DNA from: Sternotherus odoratus
Lineage: Eukaryota; Chordata; Testudines; Kinosternidae
Length of the DNA: 64,000 nucleotides
Reading direction: 5' to 3'
Assembly: GCA_032164245.1 (NCBI GenBank)
Contig: JAVMKO010000006.1
Span: 22,888,319-22,952,318, forward strand
How positions within the stretch are numbered: the first letter of the stretch is position 1; the number at the start of each line of letters is the position of its first letter. The notes under the pieces were generated by a model. It searched no databases, was not told the DNA's origin, and saw nothing but the letters and a program-made list of their open reading frames with translations. Made by a program: the position numbers and the translations under genes. This document shows, piece by piece, positions 44,406 through 55,752 of this stretch.

Positions 44406-45062
44406 TCACTGACTGGCTCTGCTTATTGTTCATTCCCCATAACCTTCTGCTAACCCTATCGATCTCACTGTACTTTTTTGAGGACTATGTGCATCCAAAT
44501 CAGAGTACAGAATTTGGTCCAAACTTACCATAGATGCGCAAGGATGGACATGGCCTACTTAACAGTGGAAACATTTATAAGATGCGTTTCTAGCCATACA
44601 CACTGGGTCAAATTCATATCATCTACCTAGCCAGTTTGAGGAAGGGAATATGAAAATTGTCCTTTCTATCTTCTGTCTTCAAAATAAGAGGTAGAGAAAT
44701 GAGGGAAGGAATGCAAAGAAAAGGACATCTGACCAATCCTGGTTTAGAACTATTCTTGTCCATCTCTGGAATAGGAGGTTCCCAGCAGTCTTACTCTTTC
44801 TGATGCAATTAACTTGTCAAATAATTCCTAGTGGAGATTCTGTTCTCCTTGTGTTAACAATTAGTTTTAACCAATTTCCTTTCTCAAAGTTCCCTGTTGT
44901 ATGTAGGCAATTACTCACACTCTAGTCATTGAAACAGTGGAAGGTCCCCTTGCTACTAGAGCTTTTGATCCTTATTTAGTTGTTTGTGTACAAGACTGAG
45001 CTTCTGTTGGACATTTTGAGCAGAGTGTCCCCCAAGGTGCCTCTCAAGAAGTCTGAAAGTTA
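44406..45062. other. Unassigned intergenic DNA
   Basis: No gene or repeat recognised between the LTR and the next MITE. Confidence 0.3.
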
Positions 45063-45352
45063 GGCTTTGTCTACATTGGAACCTGAATGACAAAGTTTTT
45101 GTCCTTCAGAAAAAACACCCCTCTGAAAGACAAAAGTTTTGCCGACAAAAGCTAGTGCAAAGGGCACTTTGTCAGCAGGAGAGCTCTTCTGCTGGCAAAG
45201 CTATTGCTGCTCATTGGGGGTGGAAGAAGTTTTTTTTGTTTTTTTTTTTTTGTCAGCGGGAGAGCTCTCTCCTGCCAACAAACAGTGGCTACACGGCACA
45301 CCGTTTAGCAGCACAACTGTGTTGCTAAAAGGTACGTTGTGTAGACCTAGCC
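45063..45352. mobile_element. Harbinger-like MITE with TTA target duplication
   Basis: Termini GGCTTTGTCTACAT and GTGTAGACCTAGCC are imperfect inverted repeats. TTA flanks both sides (45060-45062 and 45353-45355). Internal GTCAGCAGGAGAGCTCTTCT and GTCAGCGGGAGAGCTCTCTC are near-identical direct repeats, separated by a T-rich run. Family member of the element at 18978-19218, with more spacer. Confidence 0.85.
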
Positions 45353-45869
45353 TTAGAGATAAAGATTTTCATTTTAAAAAGTTGAATGCTCTCCAATTCT
45401 AACCACTTCTCCAGACTGACTGATGACCTGAGTAGGCTACCCAGCCTTTCAGACCAGCTTCCAATGGAATTTGAGATGACATAAAACAATACTTTTGTCT
45501 GCCCACCAATCTAGATACTAAAGAACTGATGAGATAGAATGTCTAGATTATATAATCCTGGTTTTCTCTCAGGAACCAACATAGACCATCTCTGAAACAC
45601 TCATGAGAAACCATAATCAAGTCAATACTCTAGACAACCATCATTCTTAGCAAACAAAGGAATTTTCTTGCACATAACATGATACTGAAATGGCACACTA
45701 TATCTTGACATAAGTCTCCCAAAAGCAAGAGCTTCCTCAGTAATACCTTCATTACCAACTGGATGACCCTTTAAAATAATCACAGTATCCTATCAATTTT
45801 ATCCATGACTTTGTATTTAGGAGCCCTCAGTGCCCACTGGCAAAGGGTTCACTGCCATGTAACAGTAAT

Positions 45870-46390
45870 GTCTATCAACACTGACAAACTCACTACACCT
45901 AGCATATTGTTGTAATGCCATTTATACAGAATGTCATGTAAGGTATCATTAATATCATTGCAAAATATATGTATTATCACTGCATAAGGAATTATGGATT
46001 CATACAGATATTATGTTTTAAAGTCTGTAACTAAAGAAAGGGAGAAACAGGTTTTCTTCCAGAGAAGAGGGATGACAGTTCTCTCCCTGTATCTAATGTA
46101 CATTGAGCATGGTGATGCCAAAGACAATGGACAGTTCATTTGCATCCGAGTGAAACAGGATGAGAAAATTAACATGAGGATGTGAAATCAGCATGGGAAG
46201 ACATTGGAGTCTGAACCTGAAGAGGTCATTTTGACTATGGTGACAAAAACAATAAGCCTGAGGAATATAAGCAAAAAGATTTTGGTTATCCATTATGCAG
46301 GGAACAAAGAGGTAGTGCTCTTTGCATTCCATGAACAGTGAATCCCATGGGCTACAATTCACAAGGATATTTAGGCAAACATTCACAGAA
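45870..46390. mobile_element. Possible old LTR fragment
   Basis: Blocks such as TGTAATGCCATTTATACAGA and ATGTCATGTAAGGTATCATT look like a diverged turtle LTR that I recall only loosely. No borders or duplications are visible. Treat as weak. Confidence 0.25.
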
Positions 46391-47148
46391 CCACATCCGT
46401 GATGGCAGTCTAATGTAGCATTGCTAACAGTGGTGGAGCTAATCAGTAGTGAATTACAGGTTATATTTATTTATTTATATATTTTTAAAGTGTAGACAAG
46501 GCCTGAGGAGTAACAAGATGAAAATTTACCTAGCCATCCAAGCCAACGGTCCACTGAAATGCTTGGCAAAAAACCTTATTTGTGCTGTCTTCCCTTAATT
46601 TCCACTGCAGTGCATGTGAACAGTTAACTGAAAATTCTGTATTCCTCATTTCAAGAAAGAACAATTGTGAAAACATTAGCTATTTCCTGTCATGATGACA
46701 GAACAGAATTTTCTCTTTACCTTACAGGGCAATATTTAATGTGGTAGAAAATACTAAAAACTGTACCATGAAGTTCAGTTTACTGCTGTGCTACAATACA
46801 AGGTTATAAATGAGTCTTGTATGAAAGGGGGAATTTTAATTAAATTTCCATTTGTTTTTAGGACTCTGCAGTTGAACAAAAGAATGTGGTGCCGGATCTA
46901 GTGGGGGCTTTTGCAAGATGAGGATACCATTTTTGTTCCTGCGGAGTTTTCATATTATACCAGAAAGTTATTAAATTATTTATAAGTTCTTGTATTCCCT
47001 CAATAGATGTGCAGAACTCTCACTAATGTAAACAGGAGTATGTGACCATATCAAGACCAGAACTCATTCTTGGATCTTCATGGTTCTGAACACTATGTAA
47101 ACAACATTTTACTCTTCAGGATTAATTCCACTGAATGACATAGAATGC

Positions 47149-47232
47149 CTGATTTTCAGAACTGCTGAGCTCCTAGCACTTCGTGTTAAGTCAATAGCAG
47201 CCACAGATGCTCGGCATTTCTGAAAATCAAAC
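47149..47232. mobile_element. Palindromic MITE (GATTTTCAAAAG family)
   Basis: CTGATTTTCAGAACTGCTGA pairs with GGCATTTCTGAAAATCAAA; the centre holds GTTAAGTCAATAGCAGC. Confidence 0.55.
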
Positions 47233-50200
47233 CCAGAATTCCTTGAAAATCCCTCCCTTCCTTCCTGCACCGATGATGTAAAATGTTGGGACTGCCATCT
47301 GATAAATCAGAAGGAGTAGGCCAATACCTCTGAATTTTAATTTTGGAAGAGGTGATAAAAGGAGAATGGGGAATCCCCTAATATGAACTGGAGAATGCAT
47401 AAATAGGGTATGAATTTGCATACTGCAGCAAAGTAACTGGATAATTTTACCCATATGAACCTTGGTTCAAGTCCCAGCTCGAGTGGGAATTCAAACCTGG
47501 GTTTCCCACAATCCAGATGATTGCCCTAATCACTGGATTATGGGCATAAAAGGAGTACCACCATCACCTGCATTTGTTTTGTTAATGAGGCCTTAAACCC
47601 CCTTTGTGTCTAGATTTCCATGGCTTTTATTAAAAATATTTAAAAATGCCTGAAATCAAAACAAAAATGTTTTGTTTGACCCAACAAGTCCTTAACCCTT
47701 GCTTAAGATTCTGAAAATTTTCAGTTGACCTGAAATAATTTTTATTCCACATTTTTCAGAACTGCCAGTGAACAGTTATTTATACAACTCTTCTTCTGCA
47801 TACATGAACTTAACTAAATTTCTATCACTAGTACTACCAGGGGATGTTGGTGGTAAATTATGGGTCTCATTCTTGCCAGTGTAGATTTCTCCTTGAAGTT
47901 CAGAAGGACACAATCCTTTTATGACAGATTGATAGGCATGCTGTATTAAGAAAAGGTCCTTTTATTTCATATTGATTTTTCTGCTTTCAGGCAGGGATTT
48001 GGTTTATTGGTAAAACTACTTTTGTTGAAGTTTAGCATGTGCAGGAGCTAAAAGTTTGCTGCAGGCAGACTGTTGCTTTGCAGTACATCTAAAATTACAT
48101 TCCTCTACCTGCAGAGAAATAGAAGAGTACCTTTTCTGTTTTTCAAGACATGGATCATGCATTCCTTGTGGTATAAAGCAATTTATTTTAATATTTTGCA
48201 GTGCAATTCATTAATTCCAAAAGCTGCATGTTATAGTATGCTCTCTGACCAAAGCAAAGTACTTTCCCTTCCAGGGCTGTTTTGACTTCTAAATGTATCC
48301 TTCCTGGATGTGTCTCTCATTATTGTGTATGCACTGGTTCCATTTAATGAACATATTAATCCCTAGTTCTTCTGCTTAGTTTGTAGTTGTAGCATTTATC
48401 CCCACTTTAAAAATTCTGGATATGGATTATTATTGTGCAACTTCTGTCCAGTCTACAGAAGACTGAAAAATGGAATAAAGTTATGAGTTAAAGTTAGTAA
48501 AAGGCATGTTTTCTTCTTGCTTCTACTGTACTTCAGTACTGTCTTACTGTATTCTCGCTACTTTTTCTTCTACCATTACTTACAAAAAAAAAACCTGTCA
48601 ACACCTGAGGTCTGCAGAACTGGAATTGCAGACCTTCCGAAGGTGTAGAGAGGACAAAAATATGTAAGGCAGAGCCATTTCCATCAAAGACCACCTACTC
48701 CAAAAGTCTCTTCCCTTCTCTATACATGTCAGAGTCCACCTGGAGCACCCGTTAGAGTGCTTAAGACTTGCATAGTGTGTTCCACAATTTCCTGGAAGGT
48801 TAAGGCAAAAATTCAGGGTTTTTTGTTTCACTTTCCAGTGGCTTTGGAATTTATGGAACCTGTTATCCATTTTAAAAATACTTATATTTGGCCATAAGCC
48901 TTAATGTGTTGGTGCCATAAGAAGTTTAAACATTTGGGTTGATGAACTGCATGGATATGAACTGTTTCCTTGTGAAAGGACAGTTCCTGTTGGAGGCAGG
49001 GAAATAAATGAACAACAATGAAAGAACACATTTGTGGTCACATAGCTGGTGACATCAAACTTAACATGTTGTAAAGTGAACAGAGAAAACCCTCACCTGT
49101 TCAGTGGTATCGGATGAAGGTTTGTTTTTTTCTGAAGGACATCAGCCTACCTCACATCCTGGCATAGCTCAGTTCAGTTCACAGTGAAGGTGCAATTCCT
49201 GTTTAGCACCTCTCATCAGGCAAAATAAATCAATACATTGTCATTGTTGTGGCATTTTGCAATAAAGCAAAGGACAAAATTGAAGTAAAAGGATGAATTC
49301 AGACTCCATCATATGAGGAACTTTCAATTGCAGAGAGAAAGTCCAACCTGGAACATATCAAGGAGTACAGATGAGTAGCATGCAAAGTTGTGCTCATCTG
49401 CATATGGTCCTCAGGGACCATTGCTAGCAGCCAGTGATCACTAGTGCACAAGCAATCCATTCATGCCACCTATACTAGTGTCAGAGATAAGGTGGTCAAG
49501 AGGCAGCAGAGCCAGCCTGGATTGCTAGTTAAACTGTCCCTTTGAGCACCACAGCTGTTAAAAGGAACCATAGCAGATCGAAGAATCAGCCAAAATGGCT
49601 ATATGGGAATAGAGGGTGGTGGGTTGGTAGGCCCCTATATACAACACCACGAGGGGGCATTTCCAAGGGACACGAGAGCCGACCTGATGGATAACATTGA
49701 AGGGAAAACTATCTGGTGGCGGAGCACATGGTATGCACACACATACACTGTAATGGGCATGAGCAAACACTCAAAGAAGAGTTATGGGATTCTGCCCACA
49801 TTGCAAAAAAACAAATATTGTGCCAATGGAATACAACCTTTGGCAAAAGCAACACTTAAATATCATGGTTACTAACCTAACATTATACATGCACAATGTG
49901 ATCAAATCATATTTCGAGAAAACAGTGCCAGTAACTGGTACACTCGGTGTTCAGTTATAGTTGGGACCAAGGCCTTAATTTCACACTAGCCCAACCATCC
50001 TTCCACCTCTTTTAGTGGTAATGGCCAAGGAAAGAGTTATTTGTTATGGAATAATCCAAAAGCTGTTCATCTCCTACCATGTTCCATTCGCAAGTTAAAC
50101 TCAAAAAAGCAAAATCTTCTTTAAACTACTGCTACAAGGGATAAAAATTTAGAAGGATGCTATATTAAATTGCTATGGGAGGTAAGGTATCCAGCAAAGG

Positions 50201-53200
50201 TCTTCAGAAAAAATATATACATAATAGGGTCTCTCAATTAGAGAAGTGGCACTCTGAGCCTATGTGCTGGCATGCCTACAATTTTTTTTAACGTCTGGCA
50301 GGATGTTTTACAAACTAAACTCAGCAAGCTTACAATTCCACCAGAAGGTGCTTCAGATGGTTTTGCTAATCATTTTGATCAGCTGAAATGGGGAAAAAAA
50401 CATTTCATTTATTGGGCTTTTCAAAAAATTGTCAAATCTAAGCAGGACCATTAACTGCCCCCTCCTGACTACCGCCTCCACCCAAGACACAACACCATTC
50501 CCCCCCCCCCACCTCACCCCACCCCCAGCCTCAAAAGTAGCTTGGAAAATTAGCCTTTGTTTCCAAAGTTAAGTTTGGTCATTCTTTGTGCATTTCCCTC
50601 ACTAGAAGGAAGTACATGTTTCTTCAGAAAATTCATTGAAAGCTGGCATTGCTTCTACTGCAAACATATAAGTGCTAACCACCATATATTGGCTTTTGTT
50701 TTAATAGCCTTTTAACCAACTTTGTTAATGGACTGAATGCAATTTAGATATGGAACTTGGCTAAAACGTAGCTTCAATTGGCTATTAAAATTTAAGAGCC
50801 AACTAAGATAGCTAATTACAAAAAAAAGCTCCAGTGATAATGCTAAGCAGAATTAGTAATAGCAAATGACAGTCTGTCTAGTCTTATTCCCAAAGGGAAA
50901 GAAACTCTTAACTGAGAAGTCAACCAGACAATGTGCAGAAAACCTAATTGCATTACTGGTATTATAGCATCCCAAATCTGGCAGCTCACTGGGACAAAAC
51001 AGTGAGTAAAGTCTGTCAAACCCTACTCATGAAAGCAACTGACCCCTTTTTACATACCAGTAGAGTCGTGGAATTATTTCATTCTGGGATGTCGGACCTT
51101 ACTGGAAAATATTCCTGTAAAACAACCAGGAAAAGGTAAGACCTATCAAGCTAGCACAATCTAAAAAAATCCTGCATCCATCCCAAATTATTCTCCCTCC
51201 AGATATTTTACATTACAAAAAAAAAAAAAAAAACCCAAATGATCTGCCTGCTAAATGTTCAGCACTAAAAGAAGAGTTCTCTGCTTCATTATCGATATCC
51301 TCATTACACCATCAGTTGAAGTGCAGACTAGTTCTCCTGTGAAGATTTATCATGTATGGTGGCCACTTTGAAATGTGGGTAGTGGAGTCTTTAACATTCC
51401 CTACTCAAGTGTCTTCCTGCTGTGCCTGTAAATGTCAGTCCAGTTTTTTCACGGCTGTGCGCACAGATTAGAAACAGCAGGAGAGCTTGGGAGTATGACT
51501 ACAATGCCAGTAAGGACACTTGTCTTCATGGCACTGCTCAAGTGATTCTTGGAATGTAGGACCCTGCTGTTTTCTAATATTTACACACAACTGGAGTCAT
51601 CAAGAGCAGTTAAATGCAGTCTAAAGGCAGCTTGCTTCCTTTGTGTTACAGGTTTTACATTCAAATGGGATGTCAACAAAAACTACCACCCCACTCCTTC
51701 AACTAAGTGGTATATTTTCCCCACCTTTTTGCCATCCAAGTGTAATTATTACACTATTTCATCACAATCTTCCACTTAGCTTTCCACGGCTGTTGCTCAC
51801 ACTTTAAGCATCATGTAAATTCACATGTAGCAGTACCTAGGGAGATTCTTGACCTCTGATTGCGCTTTTGCAATCTAGCTTTTTTGTGACCAAATAAGAG
51901 CAGAGTGGGCCTAAGGAGTCATTCACCTAGTGTCTAAAGCACCTTCACTTCCTAGAACACTTTGAAATAACCACATCATCTCAGAGACCATTCTTTTTTG
52001 TTACCAAGAAATTAGCACAAACTAAAATATCTTCATAAAATGTCTGTGAATATAAGTTTGGGCTTGGTCATTATCAAATGGAAGCACAGTTCTTGACCAC
52101 TGGGAAGGTATGGAAGAGAGCTTGCATACCAGTAAAATTCACAAGCGTTTCCTTCAATTTTTTTAAATGTTCATTAATCAATAAAGAACAAACATGAATA
52201 AAGCTAGCTTTGCATATTTAGGTATTATAATTTACATTTGCTTGCCTGTAATATTTCTCTGGAGGGATTTTTGAGTGCTGTGATTTTGAATTATTACTTT
52301 AGCTTTCACTTTAACTTTTGACAGGAAACTTTAATTGGAAAAAAAGATTGAAATGTAAAGGCTGCCACCGCCTCTTACCTTCACTTGTGGAAAGAAGCTC
52401 ACTAGAGAGACACTGAGGAGTAAAATCTGAGGTAGCCAAAGTATTAGCACATGGTGGTACGACACTTAGAACTATCTAGCCATGTTTCCATAATCTCTAT
52501 GCACAGCAGAGTCCTAGGAAAGCCTCATGTTTATTTCTTCCCTCACGCACTGATAATGCCAAAAGTGAGAAGGCAGTAGGTGTTCTTCCACTGGTCTATT
52601 TAAAAATCTTACGACTTTAAATATTTCTCCTTGTTTGAGAAGAAAATCTGGTGCATTACCTAATCAAGGAATACTTTGCACTTTGTGTGTTAACATACCC
52701 TTTTATTTCAGTGTGTGGGATACCTGGATAACTACTTTATACAAGCATTTAAATCAGCAAGAATAAATTGGTGATGCACAGTACAGTATTTCATTTGTTC
52801 ATAACTACTACTTAAGCAGTTTATCACACCACCAATTCCTTCTTAAGAACTATGTCCATGCCAAATGAAGAGGACATTTTTGAATTACCTAAGTGCAAAA
52901 AAGTGTTAATTTTCAATATGAAGCATACCCATTTATTCCATTTTTCCAAAAAATACCTGTTGGGGCCAAGAATTACCATGAGGAAGTTCAGCATAAAAGC
53001 AGCGCTTTCTAAAAAAATTGGAATTTCAAATGAAAATGTCATCATCTCACCTATAAGCAAAGGTAAAGCATTATTCTAATGTGACAAGTATGAGAGCCAA
53101 GTTTTTATTGGAAAAAAGTGTCCAAAGGGAGGACAAATTGAATTTGTACCTTTTCTTGCTTCCCTATGATATAAAAAGAAAGCCTGAGGTGTGTTTGGTT

Positions 53201-53700
53201 ACTGGGGGGTAGGGAAGGTCACATCAAAAATTCTGGTCTTGCCTACTCACCCTCCTGGAAGACAATAAACTGGAGAACTGATACAAAGACAAATACCATT
53301 CAAATGAAACTTGATTAAGTAAAACTTATCTATATTATGAAATTTAGACATGTTCAATTAGTGTGTATTGATGAAAACCATTTTTGACCGTTTAGTTGCA
53401 AGATGAAACAGCTAACATGATTGCTCAAAACTATGTTCAGACTGTTAAATTTTGTTGTGTAAACCAGGCCTGACAATGGAAGTGATTTTTATTCACTGTT
53501 TAAATCTGTTCTGTTTAATGCTTATTTTATTCAAATACTTGAGCAATATCTAAAAGGAGAGATGTCTAAGCAAGATCAAAAATCCCTTTCCCTCCCCTCC
53601 AGTTAATGCAAAGTCCATATTTCATGCCTACAAAGTCTTCATGCAAAATCAGGAAAACCGAATGTGACATTGCTTTGTTAAGGTAACAACAAGCAGAAAA
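47233..53700. other. 6.5-kb stretch with no recognised gene
   Basis: AT-rich, repeat-poor DNA. Homopolymer runs (for example A17 near 51216-51232, C10 near 50500) are the main features. No frame above 90 codons has domain support. It lies downstream of the minus-strand gene whose probable last exon is at 54.0 kb. Confidence 0.35.
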
Positions 53701-53897
53701 AAAATATTTTGAATACAGTTTCAGGTTTTCTTGCTACATCATAAAGGAGCAAGAGGCACAATTTTCTCTTCAGGTTTCTTCAAAAAGCATAAAAATATGC
53801 AAATACTAAAAGCAACCACACTTCAAAACTTGAAAACTTCTGCATTTATGGATAGTATTTTTGTACATGTAGAACAGAAATACACTTTAATAAAACA

Positions 53898-53903
53898 TTT
53901 ATT
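53898..53903 (-). terminator. Candidate polyadenylation signal for the minus-strand gene
   Basis: AATAAA on the minus strand, about 125 bp past the stop of the probable last exon, with T-rich sequence further downstream. Position fits a short 3' UTR; other AATAAA hexamers lie further along. Confidence 0.35.
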
Positions 53904-54026
53904 CTTCCAAACAAGATACAAACTGCAGCACAGGGATTTTTCAAATCCTGTAAAAATAAACATTAAAAAGAGAAGCAAAGATTCCAGTGATACATTAGTC
54001 AAAGCAAAGCAAAGAAGACGAGCACA

Positions 54027-54114
54027 TTATTCTAGTTCTTCTACTTCTGGACTCTCTTTCTGGTTCTTGTGCCTTTCGGTGAACTCTTCTTCCGTGTTTT
54101 GGTGGCTTCTGAAT
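54027..54114 (-). CDS. Probable last coding exon of an unidentified nuclear-type gene
   Basis: The minus strand has an acceptor (AAAAAACTACAG before base 54114) and then an open stretch with no intron donor. Exon 62357-62432 ends two bases into a codon; joining it directly here gives a frame ending ...KNQKESPEVEELE and a TAA at 54027-54029. A second frame, which needs another phase or an extra exon, is highly basic (SEATKTRKKSSPKGTRTRK) and stops with TAG at 54041-54043. Both look like plausible protein ends; I cannot decide between them. The polypyrimidine tract is weak. Transcript data would decide. Confidence 0.45.
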
Positions 54115-54843
54115 CTGTAGTTTTTTAAAATAGAGTAAAATTAATTTATCTTTACACAGTAAAGACAGCAGTTAAGTTTTATGAGAAGAAAGTTTATATT
54201 ATTAGAATTGTAAAAGCATAATACCTCAAATTAGTTCTACCCTACAACCAAAGAAGAGTTCCCAATTTGAGGCTGTGGGAATCCTTGATAAGCTCTTTAA
54301 ATTACACAATATACAATTAAATACAACTTCCACACTTACTCCCTGACTCCATCAGTTACTTCACAATCCTTCGGTAACAACAATGGTAACAAATATTGCC
54401 ATCCAAACAGGATTTAAATTTCCTGACAAAATTCCTTAGTTTCATTTTTCTCCTTCATAAAAAGCTCAGTTTTATATGACAAAACAGGCCAAGATATTTT
54501 CTCAGGCAGAGACTCCAGCTCCTGTTTGAAGTAAAGCAGGAAGCAAACTGGACAACCTGCTGCCAGGTATAAAAGGAGCAGAACTTGATGCAGAATCACT
54601 TCTGACGGACAGAAGTCCGGAGCCACACACTCATGTGTGCCAGTGGTAGTCACATGACAGGAAAATGAAAAGAAGAAAAATAAACATAGGTTATCTTTTT
54701 CAAAAACACCGAGACCAACCAAAATCTATACTGTTTCAGCTCCTAAGTCTCTACTAATACTTTATCTAACATGGATTCTTCCCTGGAGTTCCTACAAGAA
54801 ATGAACTATATACCTGTGGACCTTTTAAAAAAAGCAGAATTAT
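54115..54843. other. Intron-like DNA of the minus-strand gene
   Basis: No repeat or exon recognised. The 102-codon minus frame at 54414-54722 lacks splice-site or domain support. Confidence 0.3.
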
Positions 54844-55744
54844 TAGGCTGACCATATTTCTTTTAGACAAAAACGGGACATTGGGAGGGCAAAAATGGGA
54901 CAGGGTGTGGGGGGGGGGGCATGGCCCCACCTGGGCCCCCCAGCACCGGGCGGGGGGGAGGCAGAGGGAGGTCGGGGGGGATGCATGGAGGAATAAGCAG
55001 AGCAGGGATGGGGGATGAAGAGGATGGAGGGAGAGAAAGAGAAGGGGGGATGAGGGATGAAGATGATGGAGGGGACGGAGGGAGAGAAGGCACGAAGGTG
55101 AGAAAGGGAGAGGATGGATGGATGAGAGAAGAGATGGGGGTAGGGAGCAGGGGGGATGGAGGAGGCAAGGGACAGCGAGAAGGAGGGATGGAGAGAAGGG
55201 AGATGGAAGAGGAGGCAGTGGACGGAGGGAGAGAGAGAAGGGAGGAAGGGAGGGATGGAGAAGGGGGATAGAGAGAAGGAAGAGAGGGATGGATGGATAG
55301 AGAGAAGGGAGGAAGGAAAGGATGGAGGGATGGAGAAGGGGATAGAGAGAAGGGATGGAGGGAGTGAGAGGAGGCAGCGGACGGAGGGAGAGAGCAGGGA
55401 GGAAGGGAGGGATGGAGAAGGGGAATGGAGAGAAGGGAGGGATGGAGAGAAGGAGGGAAGGAGGAATAGAGAGGAGGCGGCGGCAGCGGGCGGCGGGCTG
55501 GAGGAGGCGGCAGATCGGAGCTGTCAGGAGCCACAGCCGGGGGCCGAGCGAGCCGGCGGCGGCGGGGGGGATGGGGACGTTTTATGACTCCATGTTTTAT
55601 GAGTCCTGTTTTATGAGTCCACGTTTTATGAGTCCTGCCCCAAAAACGGGACAAAATTGATATTTTGGACAAAAAGACGGGACGGTTAAAAAACATTAAA
55701 AAAACGGGACTGTCCCGTTCAAAACAGGACGTATGGTCAGCCTA
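54844..55744. mobile_element. hAT-type non-autonomous element with perfect 8-bp duplication
   Basis: It starts TAGGCTGACCATA and ends TATGGTCAGCCTA, a perfect 10-bp inverted pair with longer similarity. AGAATTAT flanks both sides (54836-54843 and 55745-55752) without mismatch. Sub-terminal AAAACGGGACA and AACGGGACTGTCCCG blocks mark a turtle family. Near the right end GTTTTATGAGTCC recurs about three times. The interior is a GA-rich minisatellite. No transposase is encoded. The element sits in the intron of the minus-strand gene. Confidence 0.88.
54915..55575. repeat. GA-rich minisatellite inside the hAT element
   Basis: The plus strand is almost all purine for over 500 bp, with reused words GGAGGGAGAGAA, GGGATGGAGAGAAGGGAG and GGATGGATGGA of loosely 12-40 bp spacing. 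The right end turns into CGGCGG-rich sequence. The 277-codon minus frame (54863-55696, Pro/Ser-rich) and the Glu/Gly/Arg-rich plus frames come from this bias, not from genes. The polypurine tract could form triplex DNA. Confidence 0.88.
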
Positions 55745-55752
55745 AGAATTAT

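Noticed and set aside
54414..54722. 102-codon minus-strand frame considered as an extra exon
   Set aside because: No acceptor or donor in a compatible phase was seen, and the peptide has no recognisable motif.
54863..55696. 277-codon Pro/Ser-rich frame on the minus strand and Glu/Gly-rich frames on the plus strand
   Set aside because: Produced by the purine-only array in the hAT element; no domain or splice site.
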